Assembly: GCA_015711895.1 (NCBI GenBank)
Contig: MU158618.1
Location: 7,481-20,395, forward strand
DNA: 12,915 bases
Origin: Candidatus Solincola tengchongensis
GTDB lineage: Bacteria; Actinomycetota; Geothermincolia; Geothermincolales; RBG-13-55-18
Reading direction: 5' to 3'
Part shown: piece after piece, positions 1 to 7,810 of the stretch
How positions within the stretch are numbered: position 1 is the first letter of the stretch
Layout of the letters: each line of letters opens with the position of its first letter
Made by a program: the position numbers and the translations under genes
The notes under the pieces: generated by a model
The model's input: only the letters and a program-made list of their open reading frames with translations
The model's database searches: none
Told to the model about the DNA's origin: nothing

Positions 1-1
1 C

Positions 2-565
2 TCCGAGGGCGTGGTCACCGTCATAGTGACCGCCTACGGGGGATTGCGCCCGGTGGAGGAAATGCCAGGGGAGGGGATGAGGGGGGAGGGGATCTTCGGG
101 TCCCACCGGGCGGACCCCATCCTTCCGGGCCACTCCGCCGCGGGCATCGGCATAGGGAGCGACTTCCGCTCCGTGCGGGAGTTGTACGGACCGCCGGACT
201 CCAGCGGGCACACCACGGAGGGGCTGGTATACGCCACTTACACCGGTGGGTACGGGACCTGGAAGCTTACCGTCTACCTGGAAGACCGCGACAAGGGCAA
301 GGGGCTGGACGACTTCGACACCGTGGTCTCCATCTGCCTCCGCCATCCGTACGCCGGAAGGACCCCCAAGGGTGTGGGCATCGGTTCAGCCCAGGTGGAG
401 GTGATCAAGGAGTTCGGGACGCCCGAGAGGCAGACCAACGGCCTCCACCAGGGCGAGCAAGCGATAATTCTGGAATATAATACCAAGGGAATCGTCTTCG
501 CCCTGCGCTCCACCACGGGGGAGGTCATGGAGATAGACGTCAACCGGCCCCTGACCTCCTCCTGA
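2..565 (+). CDS. C-terminal part of an unrecognised protein with two tandem GIGS-type repeats (5' end outside window)
   Basis: The reading frame is open from the left edge to a stop at 563-565, giving 187 visible residues; the start lies outside the window. The in-frame GTG at 11 has no visible upstream Shine-Dalgarno sequence and is unlikely to be the start. After a Gly/Glu/Pro-rich linker there are two related units about 77 residues apart. The first contains GIGIGSDFRSVRELYGPPD and the second GVGIGSAQVEVIKEFGTPE. Each opens with a G-(I/V)-G-I-G-S turn and a short helix ending in (Y/F)G-x-P, then continues as beta-rich sequence. The pattern is reminiscent of small SmpA/OmlA-like or BLIP-like repeat folds, but I do not recognise the family. 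It converges with the next gene, leaving 23 bp between stops and no obvious terminator. No function is assigned. Confidence 0.75.
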   Translation, partial: SEGVVTVIVTAYGGLRPVEEMPGEGMRGEGIFGSHRADPILPGHSAAGIGIGSDFRSVRELYGPPDSSGHTTEGLVYATYTGGYGTWKLTVYLEDRDKGKGLDDFDTVVSICLRHPYAGRTPKGVGIGSAQVEVIKEFGTPERQTNGLHQGEQAIILEYNTKGIVFALRSTTGEVMEIDVNRPLTSS

Positions 566-588
566 GCATGTCGTGCGCGCTTCCGGCC

Positions 589-1698
589 TCAACGGCTCAA
601 GCGCCGCCGCAGAGAACGAAGGTCGCGCCTCGCCGTGCGTCCCTTCTCGCCCGCCCAGGGGCTCAAGTCCAGCTCCCCCACCCTCCCGGCGGACCGCTTC
701 CTCCCCCCTGCCGCCCACATCTCCAGCATCGGCTGAGCTCGCCGCAGGTAGTGCAGGTGAGGGGTGACGTTTTCCCCGGCACTCTCGGCGATACACTCCC
801 CGGCCAGCTTCCCGCTTTCCAGGGCCAGGCGTATACCGAAACCCCAGGGGTCGAGAAATCCGGCCGCCTCACCGGCAAGGAGTGCGCTCCCCGCTCCGAG
901 GTTGAACCTGCCGCTCCTTGCCATGCGGTTGGAAACGGAGACCATACGCACGGATTCCCCCCTCAACGCCAGGCCTATGCGGCGGGAGAGGAACTCCCGC
1001 AGGGCCTCCAGCTCACCCTGCCAGTGGCGCTCCTGCCCCCAGCTAATCGCCATGCCCACCGTCCCGGCGCGCACGAAGAACCTTCCCAGCCTCTCGCCGC
1101 GCGCCAGAACCGCCAATCCCAGCCACCGGGGGTCCCAGTCCGCTTCACCTTCCGAGAGGACCAGCACGGTCCTCTCCAGGGCGGGTAGGGTATGCAACCG
1201 GTAGAGCTCGGGACGGACCGTCTTGGAGACCAGGCTCTCCGCGCCGTCCGCCCCCACAAGGTAGGTGGCCTCCGCCTCCCCCTCCTCCTCCCCGCGGAGA
1301 AAACGCACCCGGGCGTAGAACCTCCCCGCGGTCACCTCCGTCACCCGGCATCCGTCCCACACCTCGGCTCCACCCGACCTGGCCAGGAAAGCGTCGAGAG
1401 AGGCGCGTCTCACCCATAGCCCTTCCCCGGAAAAAGGAAGGAGGTATTCACCTCCTCCCTCGCTCAAGACCTTCACCCCCAGGGCCTCCGCCGGCTCCAG
1501 CAGGCACTCCGCGGGGAGCGGGCCGAAGCCCTCCTCCAACAACCGCCTGCCCTCCGGGGAGAGAAGACCCATACAGGCCTTCTCCCGGGGCAACCCCTCC
1601 TTGTCCAGGAGGAGTACCTTGAACCCTCTCGAGGCGAGTTCCCTGGCGGCCATGCAGCCGGCGGGGCCTGCCCCCACCACCGCCACGTCGTAATGCAT
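589..1698 (-). CDS. Geranylgeranyl-reductase-family FAD-dependent oxidoreductase
   Basis: A 369-residue flavoprotein. The N-terminus carries the Rossmann FAD motif VGAGPAG (about residues 8-14), followed by a family-typical Cys segment KACMGLLS (about 41-48). A GADGAES segment lies near 149-155. GEAAGFLDPWGFGI near 276-289 matches the G-[DE]-A-A-G-F-x-D-P flavin-binding motif of geranylgeranyl reductases and related p-hydroxybenzoate-hydroxylase-fold enzymes. These enzymes commonly saturate isoprenoid chains of lipids or quinones at the membrane; the substrate here is unknown. I chose the ATG at 1698 because AAGGAGAGG lies just upstream; the in-frame TTG at 1719 overlaps that ribosome-binding site. 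The basic, Arg-rich C-terminus (RRDLRSLRRRLSR) could contact membrane. It lies 121 bp downstream of the glycosyltransferase on the same strand, so co-transcription is possible. Family confidence is high; reaction confidence is low. Confidence 0.88.
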   Translation of the reverse strand: MHYDVAVVGAGPAGCMAARELASRGFKVLLLDKEGLPREKACMGLLSPEGRRLLEEGFGPLPAECLLEPAEALGVKVLSEGGGEYLLPFSGEGLWVRRASLDAFLARSGGAEVWDGCRVTEVTAGRFYARVRFLRGEEEGEAEATYLVGADGAESLVSKTVRPELYRLHTLPALERTVLVLSEGEADWDPRWLGLAVLARGERLGRFFVRAGTVGMAISWGQERHWQGELEALREFLSRRIGLALRGESVRMVSVSNRMARSGRFNLGAGSALLAGEAAGFLDPWGFGIRLALESGKLAGECIAESAGENVTPHLHYLRRAQPMLEMWAAGGRKRSAGRVGELDLSPWAGEKGRTARRDLRSLRRRLSR

Positions 1699-1819
1699 TC
1701 CCGATTCCTCTCCTTGCAAACAGGCTCCGGTTTGCCACGCGCCGGGTCACGGGTTTCAATGTATATCCGCGCAGCCGCCGCCGGCAAGGAGAGTGTTCAT
1801 GGCGCCGGAATGCCGTCTT

Positions 1820-2884
1820 TCAGGCGGGTCGGGCATGCACGGGACGCAGGCGCTTGCGATGCATATCCAGTGCCTTGGTATATATTTCCATATAGCCCTC
1901 GGCCATGGCCCGGGGGCTGAACCTCTCCTCCGCCACCCTGCGGCAGGTCAGAGGATCGATCTCTTCTATACGGTCCAGGAAAGGCAGAAGTCCGTCCGGC
2001 GTGTCGGCCAGGAACCCGGTCACCCCGTGCTCCACGACCTCCGGTGCCGCCCCCCAGCGCGTGGCCAGGACCGGCGTCCCGCAGGCCAAGGACTCGGCCA
2101 TCACCAGCCCGAAGGGTTCCTCCCACTGTATGGGGAACAGGAAGGCGGCCGCCCGTGAGATGAGGCGCACCTTCTCCTCCTGTGAGACCTCCCCGAGATA
2201 CACGGCGTTTTCCCCGTCCAGCAGGGGACGAACCCGCCACTCGAAATATTCCCTGTCCCGCCCGGGGTCGATCTTCCCCGCCAGAAGGATGCGCCTTCCC
2301 GCCTTCCGGGCCAGGCGGACGGCGTGTTCCGTCCCCTTGGCCTCGCAGATGCGGCTTACGCAGACCAGGTAGTCCTCCTTCTCCCCGGCGAAGCGGTGTT
2401 CATCCACATCCACGGCGTTGGGCACTACGCCGAGATAGTTCAACTCCGGGCAACAGTCGCGCTGCCTCCGGCTTATGGCCACGTAATAGCAGTCCTCCCG
2501 GAAAGCCCGGTAGAAGAGGCGCGTATCCTCGGTGAAAGGCCCGTGCAGCGTGTGAACCACGGGCTGGGAGATGAGCCCGGCGAAGGCCGGGCCCAGGAAC
2601 CCGGAATGATCGTGTACCAGGTCGTAGGGCCCGGAGGAGATGATCCTGTAGGCCTGCCCCACGTGGTAAGCGTCGAAGAGGGTTTCCCCCATGTGCGAGG
2701 TAGGAGCCTCTTCCAGGCTTATCACCTGGCGGGCCAAGGTTCGGGAGGGACCGGCGGCGAAGAGGGTCACTTCCTCCCCCCTCCTCACCAGCTCGTCGAC
2801 CAGGAGCTTCAACACCCTCTCGATCCCCCCGTAACCCTCGGGAGGGACCGGTATCCACACGGGAGCGATCACGGCGATACGCAT
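1820..2884 (-). CDS. Glycosyltransferase family 4 (GT-B fold)
   Basis: A 354-residue retaining GT-B glycosyltransferase. The N-terminal domain begins MRIAVIAPVWIPVPPEGYGG, with the acceptor-side glycine loop at about residues 17-20. PNAVD lies near 155-159. The C-terminal nucleotide-sugar domain carries EPFGLVMAE, whose two glutamates (about 256 and 264) form the E-x7-E motif of GT4 enzymes. It is followed by LACGTPVLATRWGAAPEVV. The ATG at 2884 is preceded by GAGGAGG at about 9-nt spacing and starts exactly at the conserved first beta strand; the open frame upstream to 3124 has no support. The gene is divergent from the debranching-type enzyme at 3362. GT4 enzymes often accompany such genes in alpha-glucan or compatible-solute loci, so a role in storage or surface glucan metabolism is possible. 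Donor and acceptor cannot be read from the sequence. Confidence 0.9.
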   Translation of the reverse strand: MRIAVIAPVWIPVPPEGYGGIERVLKLLVDELVRRGEEVTLFAAGPSRTLARQVISLEEAPTSHMGETLFDAYHVGQAYRIISSGPYDLVHDHSGFLGPAFAGLISQPVVHTLHGPFTEDTRLFYRAFREDCYYVAISRRQRDCCPELNYLGVVPNAVDVDEHRFAGEKEDYLVCVSRICEAKGTEHAVRLARKAGRRILLAGKIDPGRDREYFEWRVRPLLDGENAVYLGEVSQEEKVRLISRAAAFLFPIQWEEPFGLVMAESLACGTPVLATRWGAAPEVVEHGVTGFLADTPDGLLPFLDRIEEIDPLTCRRVAEERFSPRAMAEGYMEIYTKALDMHRKRLRPVHARPA

Positions 2885-3169
2885 GATACTCGACCTCCTC
2901 TTCCCCATACATATGGAAACCCCACAAGGGGGTAATGCTCCTCGAAAAGATTGAACCCTGTGCGGCATCCTTAATAATAAAATCTTTCCAAGGAAGCGCC
3001 GCCATAAACCAAGACGCGAAAAAGCGGGCATCGGTTCCCGCCTTCCCGAACCCGGAAAAGTTGGGATACGGAAAGAGGCTGGAGGTTTCGTTAACCCGGA
3101 CGGATCAACGGGATATTTACGCACATCGCGCCTCCAACGCGAGAGGCTTTGGAGTAAAGGCGGAAGGTG

Positions 3170-3196
3170 CTGGTTGCGCGGGCGGATTACGGGTAT
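3170..3196 (+). repeat. 27-bp perfect direct repeat, copy 1
   Basis: This 27-base sequence begins CTGGTTGCGCGGGCGG and ends ATTACGGGTAT. It recurs exactly at 3252-3278, 82 bp downstream. Bases flanking the two copies differ on both sides, so the match is exactly 27 bp. The offset is not a multiple of three, so the repeat is not a protein repeat. This copy is followed by CCAT rather than an AT-rich box and therefore looks like an upstream site or a duplicated promoter fragment. Confidence 0.9.
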
Positions 3197-3251
3197 CCAT
3201 CCCTATTCTCGCGCCGCCGGCAGGAGATGGATGGGGAGGGGGATGGAGATC

Positions 3252-3278
3252 CTGGTTGCGCGGGCGGATTACGGGTAT
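3252..3278 (+). repeat. 27-bp perfect direct repeat, copy 2 (overlaps promoter)
   Basis: This is the second exact copy of the sequence at 3170-3196. It runs directly into an AT-rich tract (TATATAAATATATAT) and spans the -35 element and spacer of the promoter candidate for the debranching enzyme. A paired operator for a regulator, or a local tandem duplication of promoter DNA, would both fit. Confidence 0.9.
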
Positions 3279-3283
3279 ATAAA
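3256..3283 (+). promoter_or_regulatory. Candidate promoter for the debranching-type enzyme gene
   Basis: TTGCGC at 3256-3261 could be the -35 element. After a 16-bp spacer, TATAAA at 3278-3283 matches five of six bases of the bacterial -10 consensus. It is the most AT-rich spot upstream of the gene. Transcription would start near 3290, giving a leader of about 70 nt. The assignment rests only on motif fit and position. Confidence 0.45.
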
Positions 3284-3361
3284 TATATATTCCGCTTCCT
3301 TCGATATGAAGGGACGGGGAGCGTCACGACCGGCCGTTTCAAGACAGGGGTGAGAAACGAC

Positions 3362-5563
3362 ATGGAGGGGACCGAGGCCAAGCCCAAAAAGGGGAGCGAG
3401 GCCCTCTGTCTGGAGGGTGGAGGGGGCCTTCCCTTCATCGTCAGCGAGGTGCCCCGCAAGTCGCTGATCATCAAGGAGGGCGAGTACTTCCTCTATACCT
3501 ACGAGAACGGCGACATGACCCACGGCAACCGGGCCGGTCTGGGCCTCTATTACCGCGACACCCGTTTCCTCTCCACGCTGGAGACCCGCCTGGAGGGCAC
3601 CCGCCCCCTCTTCCTCTCCTCCTCCCTGGAGAGGGGCTATATGGCCAACATCCACCTCTCCAACCCGGACATCCTGGAGGAGGACAGGACGGTCATACCC
3701 CAGGACGTCATCAGCATCAGGCGAAGCCGGCTGATAAAGGACGGTCTTGTGGAGAGGATCTACATTAGAAACTACCATTCCGCCCCCGTGCATGTGAGGC
3801 TGAGCATCAGCATGGCATCGGACTTCGCGGACATCTTCGAGGTGCGGGGTATGCGCCGCCCCAAGCGCGGAAGGGTGCACAGGCCGCGGGTCAAGGAGAG
3901 CGAGGTCATCCTCTCCTATACCGGCACGGACGGCCTGCGCCGCTCCACCCGCATAGTATTTTCCCGCCCACCGGCCGAGATACGGGGGGGCAGGGCCGGC
4001 GTTGAGGCCGTCTTCCCCTTCCTCCTCACCACCGACGAGGTGGACTACATCGACCTCCACGTCATACCGCTCGAGGAAGGGGAGGAGAAAAAACCCGCCA
4101 AGTACCTTGAAGCCCGCCGTGAACTGCGCCGCTCTTACGAGGAGTGGATAGAGCCAGCCACACGCATCGACACCGCCAACAACGTCTTCAACCTGGTCAT
4201 CCAGCGCAGCCTGCGCGACCTCAGGGCCCTGCACACCCGCACCCCTTACGGGGAGATCCTGGTGGGCGGCGTGCCCTGGTATTCCACTCCCTTCGGGAGG
4301 GACGCACTCATCGCCTGTTACATGACGCTCATGGTCAAACCGGAGCTGGCCCGGCAGAGCCTTGCCTTCCTGGCCTCCTTTCAAGGGAGCAAGGTTGACG
4401 ACTGGAGGGACGAGGAGCCGGGGAAGATACTCCACGAGATTCGCCGCGGCGAGATGGCCCGCATGGACGAGATACCCCACACCCCTTACTACGGCACCGT
4501 GGACGCCACGCCCCTCTTCCTCATTCTCATGAGCGAGTACCTGAAATGGACGGCGGACATGGAGACCTTCCGCCGCCTGGAGGAGAACGTGAACCAGGCC
4601 CTTCGCTGGATAGACGAGTACGGGGATCAGGACGGCGATGGTCTGGTGGAATATGCCAGGCGCAGCCCGCTGGGGCTCGCCAACCAGTACTGGAAGGACT
4701 CCGGGGACTCCATCCTCCTTCCCGGCGGCCGCCTGCCCTGCATGCCGGTGGCCACCGTTGAGACGCAGGGGTACGTCTATTACGCCAAGCGGCGCCTGGG
4801 AGAGCTCTACCTGGACCTCGGGTACAGGGAGCGTGGCGAGCGCCTGCTGGCGGAGGCGGAGGAGGTCCGGCGCAAGGTGGAGGAGCTCTTCTGGGACGAG
4901 GAGCTTGGCTTCTACGTCCTGGCCCTGGACGGCGAGAAGAACCCGGTGCGGGTAGTTTCCTCGAACGCGGGACAACTCCTATTCACCGGGCTACCGTCGC
5001 CGGAGCGGGCCCGAAAGGTCATCGAGCGGCTCATGGAGGGCGACATGTTCTCCGGTTGGGGGATACGCACCTTGAGCGAGAAATCCTATTACTACAACCC
5101 CATGAGTTACCACAACGGCAGCATCTGGCCTCACGACAACGCCCTCATCCTGCGGGGTATGAAGCGATACGGCGCGGACGAGGCATGTCTAAGGCTGGTG
5201 GAGGGGCTTTCAACGGCCTGCCTGCGCATGGAGAACCTGCGCCTTCCCGAGCTTTTCTGTGGCTTCCGGCGCACCCTTTACGACGAGCCGGTGCCTTATC
5301 CGGTGGCCTGCAGCCCCCAGGCCTGGTCGTCGGGCAGCGTCTTCCTGGTCCTCCAGTCGCTGCTGGGCATCACCCCGGATGCCCCGCGCGGGGTCCTGTA
5401 CGTCAACAAGCCGTGCCTGCCTCCCTGGCTGGAGTCGGTGAGGATAAACGGCCTGCGTGTCGGGACTTCCCGCCTCGGGTTGCTCTTCCGCCACGAGGAA
5501 GGCGCTACCGTCTTCAGCGTCACGGAAAAGCAGGGGGACATCCGAGTGGTCATCGAGGAATGA
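3362..5563 (+). CDS. Amylo-alpha-1,6-glucosidase / glycogen-debranching-type glycoside hydrolase
   Basis: A 733-residue protein with the two-part architecture of bacterial amylo-alpha-1,6-glucosidase-like proteins. A beta-rich N-terminal domain (GDE_N_bis type, roughly residues 25-215) contains YENGDMTHGNRAGLGLYYRD. An (alpha/alpha)6 catalytic toroid (GDE_C type, roughly 270-640) follows. Family signatures are VPWYSTPFGRDAL (Asp about 314), YWKDSGDSI (about 443-451) and SYHNGSIWPHDNA (about 582-594); the acidic residues in these blocks are the expected catalytic candidates. No signal peptide is seen, so it is probably cytoplasmic, trimming alpha-1,6 branches of glycogen-like glucans. I chose the ATG at 3362, preceded by AGGGGTGAG. 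An in-frame GTG at 3350 is an alternative, and the longer frame from 3167 would begin upstream of the promoter. Its end lies 3 bp from the stop of the convergent gene. The exact substrate is uncertain because related proteins include other alpha-glycosidases. Confidence 0.9.
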   Translation: MEGTEAKPKKGSEALCLEGGGGLPFIVSEVPRKSLIIKEGEYFLYTYENGDMTHGNRAGLGLYYRDTRFLSTLETRLEGTRPLFLSSSLERGYMANIHLSNPDILEEDRTVIPQDVISIRRSRLIKDGLVERIYIRNYHSAPVHVRLSISMASDFADIFEVRGMRRPKRGRVHRPRVKESEVILSYTGTDGLRRSTRIVFSRPPAEIRGGRAGVEAVFPFLLTTDEVDYIDLHVIPLEEGEEKKPAKYLEARRELRRSYEEWIEPATRIDTANNVFNLVIQRSLRDLRALHTRTPYGEILVGGVPWYSTPFGRDALIACYMTLMVKPELARQSLAFLASFQGSKVDDWRDEEPGKILHEIRRGEMARMDEIPHTPYYGTVDATPLFLILMSEYLKWTADMETFRRLEENVNQALRWIDEYGDQDGDGLVEYARRSPLGLANQYWKDSGDSILLPGGRLPCMPVATVETQGYVYYAKRRLGELYLDLGYRERGERLLAEAEEVRRKVEELFWDEELGFYVLALDGEKNPVRVVSSNAGQLLFTGLPSPERARKVIERLMEGDMFSGWGIRTLSEKSYYYNPMSYHNGSIWPHDNALILRGMKRYGADEACLRLVEGLSTACLRMENLRLPELFCGFRRTLYDEPVPYPVACSPQAWSSGSVFLVLQSLLGITPDAPRGVLYVNKPCLPPWLESVRINGLRVGTSRLGLLFRHEEGATVFSVTEKQGDIRVVIEE

Positions 5564-5566
5564 CCT

Positions 5567-6847
5567 TTATCCCGGCTTTTTTGGACCCGGCGCAGCGGCG
5601 CCTTTTCGCCTGTGTACCAGAAAATACCAGGAGAAGAAGGCGCCCAGGAGGGCCAGCGCCGCCAGGGGGACCGCCCATGCCGCAGGGTTTACTCCGCCGC
5701 TGGAGTCCGCATCCTCTTCAGCGCTGAGCCCTTCCGCTTCCTCTCCCGTACCGTCCTCCCCGGGAGCTCCTTCCTCAGCGGCATCGCCCTGGCCCTCGCC
5801 TGCCGCGGCTTCCATGGTCTCCGCCCCCGTTTCCCCGCCTACAGACCCTCCATTCGAGGCTCCGCTTCCGCCTGTCGAAGGGGCTGCCGTCACCCCTCCT
5901 ACGGATGACCCAGTCCCGGCCCGATACACGGCCACCGGATAGGGCTTCCGGGCCAAAGCGCAGACGGCGTAGGCCGTGGTCCACAGGGGGTTGACGTCCC
6001 GTCCCTGCATCCACACGAAATGGCCGTCGGGGGCCTGCATGGAGAGGATGAAGCTCCAGGGTGTGTTCCCACCCTTAGACCACGCCGGGCCCGCCGGGTC
6101 CTGCCCCGCGGCCACCAGAGCCTGCACGCACCAGGCAGTGGCCGAGACGTCGGATGACGAGGACTGGAAGGCGAAACCCCCGTCGGCGTTCTGTATGGAG
6201 CGGAGGTAGGAAAGAGCGGAGGCGATGGAGGGGTCGCCGGCGTCGACGCCTGCGGCGCGCAGGGCCATTATGGAGGCCGCGGTCATGTCCGGGTTGCTCG
6301 CCCCACCCGGGTTGTTGCCCCAACCGCCGTCCCCGTTTTGGGCCATCTTATGCCACTGTACGGCTCCCGACGGCACCGGGATCCCCGCCGCCTTGTAGGC
6401 CAGCATGCCGAAAGCGTTGGAGTTGACCGCGTCACCGATGTTCCCGCCCGACCTCTGGAAGGACCTCACCCTGGCCACCAGGTCCACTCCCCCGAAGTCG
6501 TAGGGGTTCCCTCCTCCCGCCACCACGGCCAGCAGGGTCCTCTCATAATCGGTGACGCTCCTCCAGTTGGCGGACTGGGTAGCCAGGAAATCCAGGGGGG
6601 AACGACCCTGCGACCTGACCGAAGCGGGGTCCATCCCTGCCGCGGCGAGGGCCATGACGCACCAGGCGGTGGTCACGTCCTGGCCGGTATCGCCGCGCCC
6701 CGGCTCGCAGAACCCTCCGTCCGGGGTCTGCCGGCCCCGTATGTAGGCCAGGGCCTCGACGGTCCCCGCCCGGGCCGGATACGACCCGGGCAGTACAACC
6801 AGGAAGAGCGCGGTCGCCAGGATCACCGCCGGCGCTTTCCGTTTCAA
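5567..6847 (-). CDS. Exported, membrane-anchored prenyltransferase/squalene-cyclase-like alpha/alpha-barrel protein (transcobalamin alpha-domain fold)
   Basis: I chose the TTG at 6847 because GGAGGTGATC lies 8 nt upstream. The protein then opens with a textbook signal peptide, KRKAPAVILATALFLVVLPG, with likely cleavage after ARA at residue 27. The frame also has an ATG at 6871, but that start would bury the ribosome-binding site and spoil the signal peptide. The mature part (about 30-310) is built of prenyltransferase/squalene-oxidase repeats with turns such as QTPDGGF, GDGGWGNN, QNADGGF and QAPDGHF. No DXDD cyclase motif is seen, so binding rather than cyclase catalysis is likely. A long Gly/Ser/Glu-rich linker (about 315-385) leads to one transmembrane helix (about 389-412) and an RRK stop-transfer tail, placing the barrel outside the cell. 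It is the last gene of the ECF-transporter block, 38 bp after ecfS. The barrel fold is that of the cobalamin-binding alpha domain of transcobalamin; a ligand-binding role is inferred. Confidence 0.85.
   Translation of the reverse strand: MKRKAPAVILATALFLVVLPGSYPARAGTVEALAYIRGRQTPDGGFCEPGRGDTGQDVTTAWCVMALAAAGMDPASVRSQGRSPLDFLATQSANWRSVTDYERTLLAVVAGGGNPYDFGGVDLVARVRSFQRSGGNIGDAVNSNAFGMLAYKAAGIPVPSGAVQWHKMAQNGDGGWGNNPGGASNPDMTAASIMALRAAGVDAGDPSIASALSYLRSIQNADGGFAFQSSSSDVSATAWCVQALVAAGQDPAGPAWSKGGNTPWSFILSMQAPDGHFVWMQGRDVNPLWTTAYAVCALARKPYPVAVYRAGTGSSVGGVTAAPSTGGSGASNGGSVGGETGAETMEAAAGEGQGDAAEEGAPGEDGTGEEAEGLSAEEDADSSGGVNPAAWAVPLAALALLGAFFSWYFLVHRRKGAAAPGPKKPG
5589..5606 (+). terminator. Candidate intrinsic terminator of the debranching-type gene, inside the convergent gene
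   Basis: GGCGC-AGCG-GCGCC followed by TTTT forms a 5-bp all-GC hairpin with a 4-nt loop and a short U tract, 26 bp after the stop of the plus-strand gene. It lies within the 3' coding end of the opposing gene, where the minus strand encodes the basic tail RRKGAAAPGPKKPG. The stem is short and the tract has only four T, so support is moderate. Confidence 0.45.
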
Positions 6848-6885
6848 GGAGATCACCTCCGCATGTCCCATCTCACTCGGGTGTT

Positions 6886-7707
6886 CTATTCCACTCGCGT
6901 TTTCTCGACGTCTATCCACATCGTGACCTCTTCTCCTCGCTCCGCCTCACCGAGATACACGAAGTCGAAGCGTTCACGGTAACGGCGCAGCATCTGGGCC
7001 ATCGGTCTCCACAGAGCGAGGGTAAAGAGCAGGTTCCCGGCCGCGTGCAGGAGATCGAACCAAAAACTGGTAGCGCCTGTACCAAGGTAGGAAGCCCAGT
7101 TCAAGGGATAGACGAAGGAGAGCCAGAACCACAGGTTCATTATCCACCCGAACAAGAACCCCCACGCGGTGACCAGCACGGCGGCCGCGGGAAGCAGTCG
7201 CCTTTCCCGCCGCAAGGCGGCCAACAAGCCTCCGCTGGCACCGGCCAATCCCCAGGCGATCATCTGCCACGGCGTCCAGGGCCCGTGACCTAGGAATATG
7301 TTGCTCAGGAGGGCGATGAGGGCTCCCACCAGAAATCCGGACTCGGCTCCCAGGGCGTAACCCGCAAGGACGGCAAGGAAAGTGGCCGGCTGCACGCCCG
7401 GAACGGCGGCGAAGAACACCCTCCCCGCCGCGCCCACCGCGGCAAGGGCCCCTACCACCGCCACCTCCCGGGCCCCGTAATCCCCCTCCTCGAAGCGCAG
7501 GAAGAGCAGGGTCAGGAGGAGGAGGGCTAAGAGTAGGGAGTTCAAAGACCAGCGGTCGAATGGGGTCACTCCCTTCAGGCCCAAAAAGACGAGCGCCGGC
7601 ATGGAGGTCAGGAGGAAACCTCGCAGCATCCGCAGGTTCCGCCATTCTCTCACCCCTCGCCCTGCCGGCATCTTCTCTTTCACGCCTTCCCGGCCCGAAC
7701 CTCTCAT
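6886..7707 (-). CDS. ecfS: ECF transporter substrate-specific (S) component
   Basis: A strongly hydrophobic protein of about 273 residues with roughly six membrane segments. Examples are FLLTSMPALVFLGL, SLLLALLLLTLLFL, a long region around GYALGAESGFLVGALIALLS, AWGFLFGWIMNLWFWLSF and the C-terminal LLHAAGNLLFTLALW. The block GHGPWTPWQMIAWGLAGASG is characteristic of ECF S components of the vitamin/cobalamin-precursor type. S components bind the vitamin directly and dock onto EcfT. The start is uncertain: the ATG at 7707 has GGGAG about 7 nt upstream, while GTG 7683, ATG 7671 and GTG 7653 are alternatives that remove only a polar N-terminus. It lies downstream of the double ATPase, with a 103-bp gap in which I see nothing else. 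The substrate is not readable; a corrinoid is a guess from the neighbouring DUF4430 and barrel proteins. Confidence 0.82.
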   Translation of the reverse strand: MRGSGREGVKEKMPAGRGVREWRNLRMLRGFLLTSMPALVFLGLKGVTPFDRWSLNSLLLALLLLTLLFLRFEEGDYGAREVAVVGALAAVGAAGRVFFAAVPGVQPATFLAVLAGYALGAESGFLVGALIALLSNIFLGHGPWTPWQMIAWGLAGASGGLLAALRRERRLLPAAAVLVTAWGFLFGWIMNLWFWLSFVYPLNWASYLGTGATSFWFDLLHAAGNLLFTLALWRPMAQMLRRYRERFDFVYLGEAERGEEVTMWIDVEKTRVE

Positions 7708-7810
7708 CGCCAAACTCCCGGTCGCCGCCTCATTAGGGCAGCCGATGCCCTCCGCAGCCACGGGGGACGCGATTGGCACTCGCCCTGCAGCTTCTGCACA
7801 TGAGAACGCC

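Larger units (their letters stand above)
2885..3361. other. Divergent intergenic region, 477 bp
   Basis: This lies between the minus-strand glycosyltransferase and the plus-strand debranching enzyme. It contains an AT-rich stretch near 2971-2990 that could serve the minus-strand gene, although I could not fit a clean -35/-10 pair there. At 3024-3043 there is a small imperfect hairpin (GCGGG pairing with CCCGC). It also contains the 27-bp direct repeat and the plus-strand promoter listed separately. Several short open frames cross it, but none has a ribosome-binding site or recognisable protein character. Confidence 0.6.

Noticed and set aside
2885..3124. N-terminal extension of the glycosyltransferase
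   Set aside because: The GT-B fold begins exactly at the ATG at 2884, which has GAGGAGG upstream; the extension has no domain character.
3167..3361. N-terminal extension of the debranching-type enzyme from an upstream ATG
   Set aside because: It would begin before the candidate promoter, spans the direct repeat out of frame, and encodes no family-like sequence; the ATG at 3362 has a better ribosome-binding site.
3269..4975. Long open frame antisense to the debranching-type enzyme
   Set aside because: It is fully antisense to a gene with clear family motifs, and its length is explained by high GC content.
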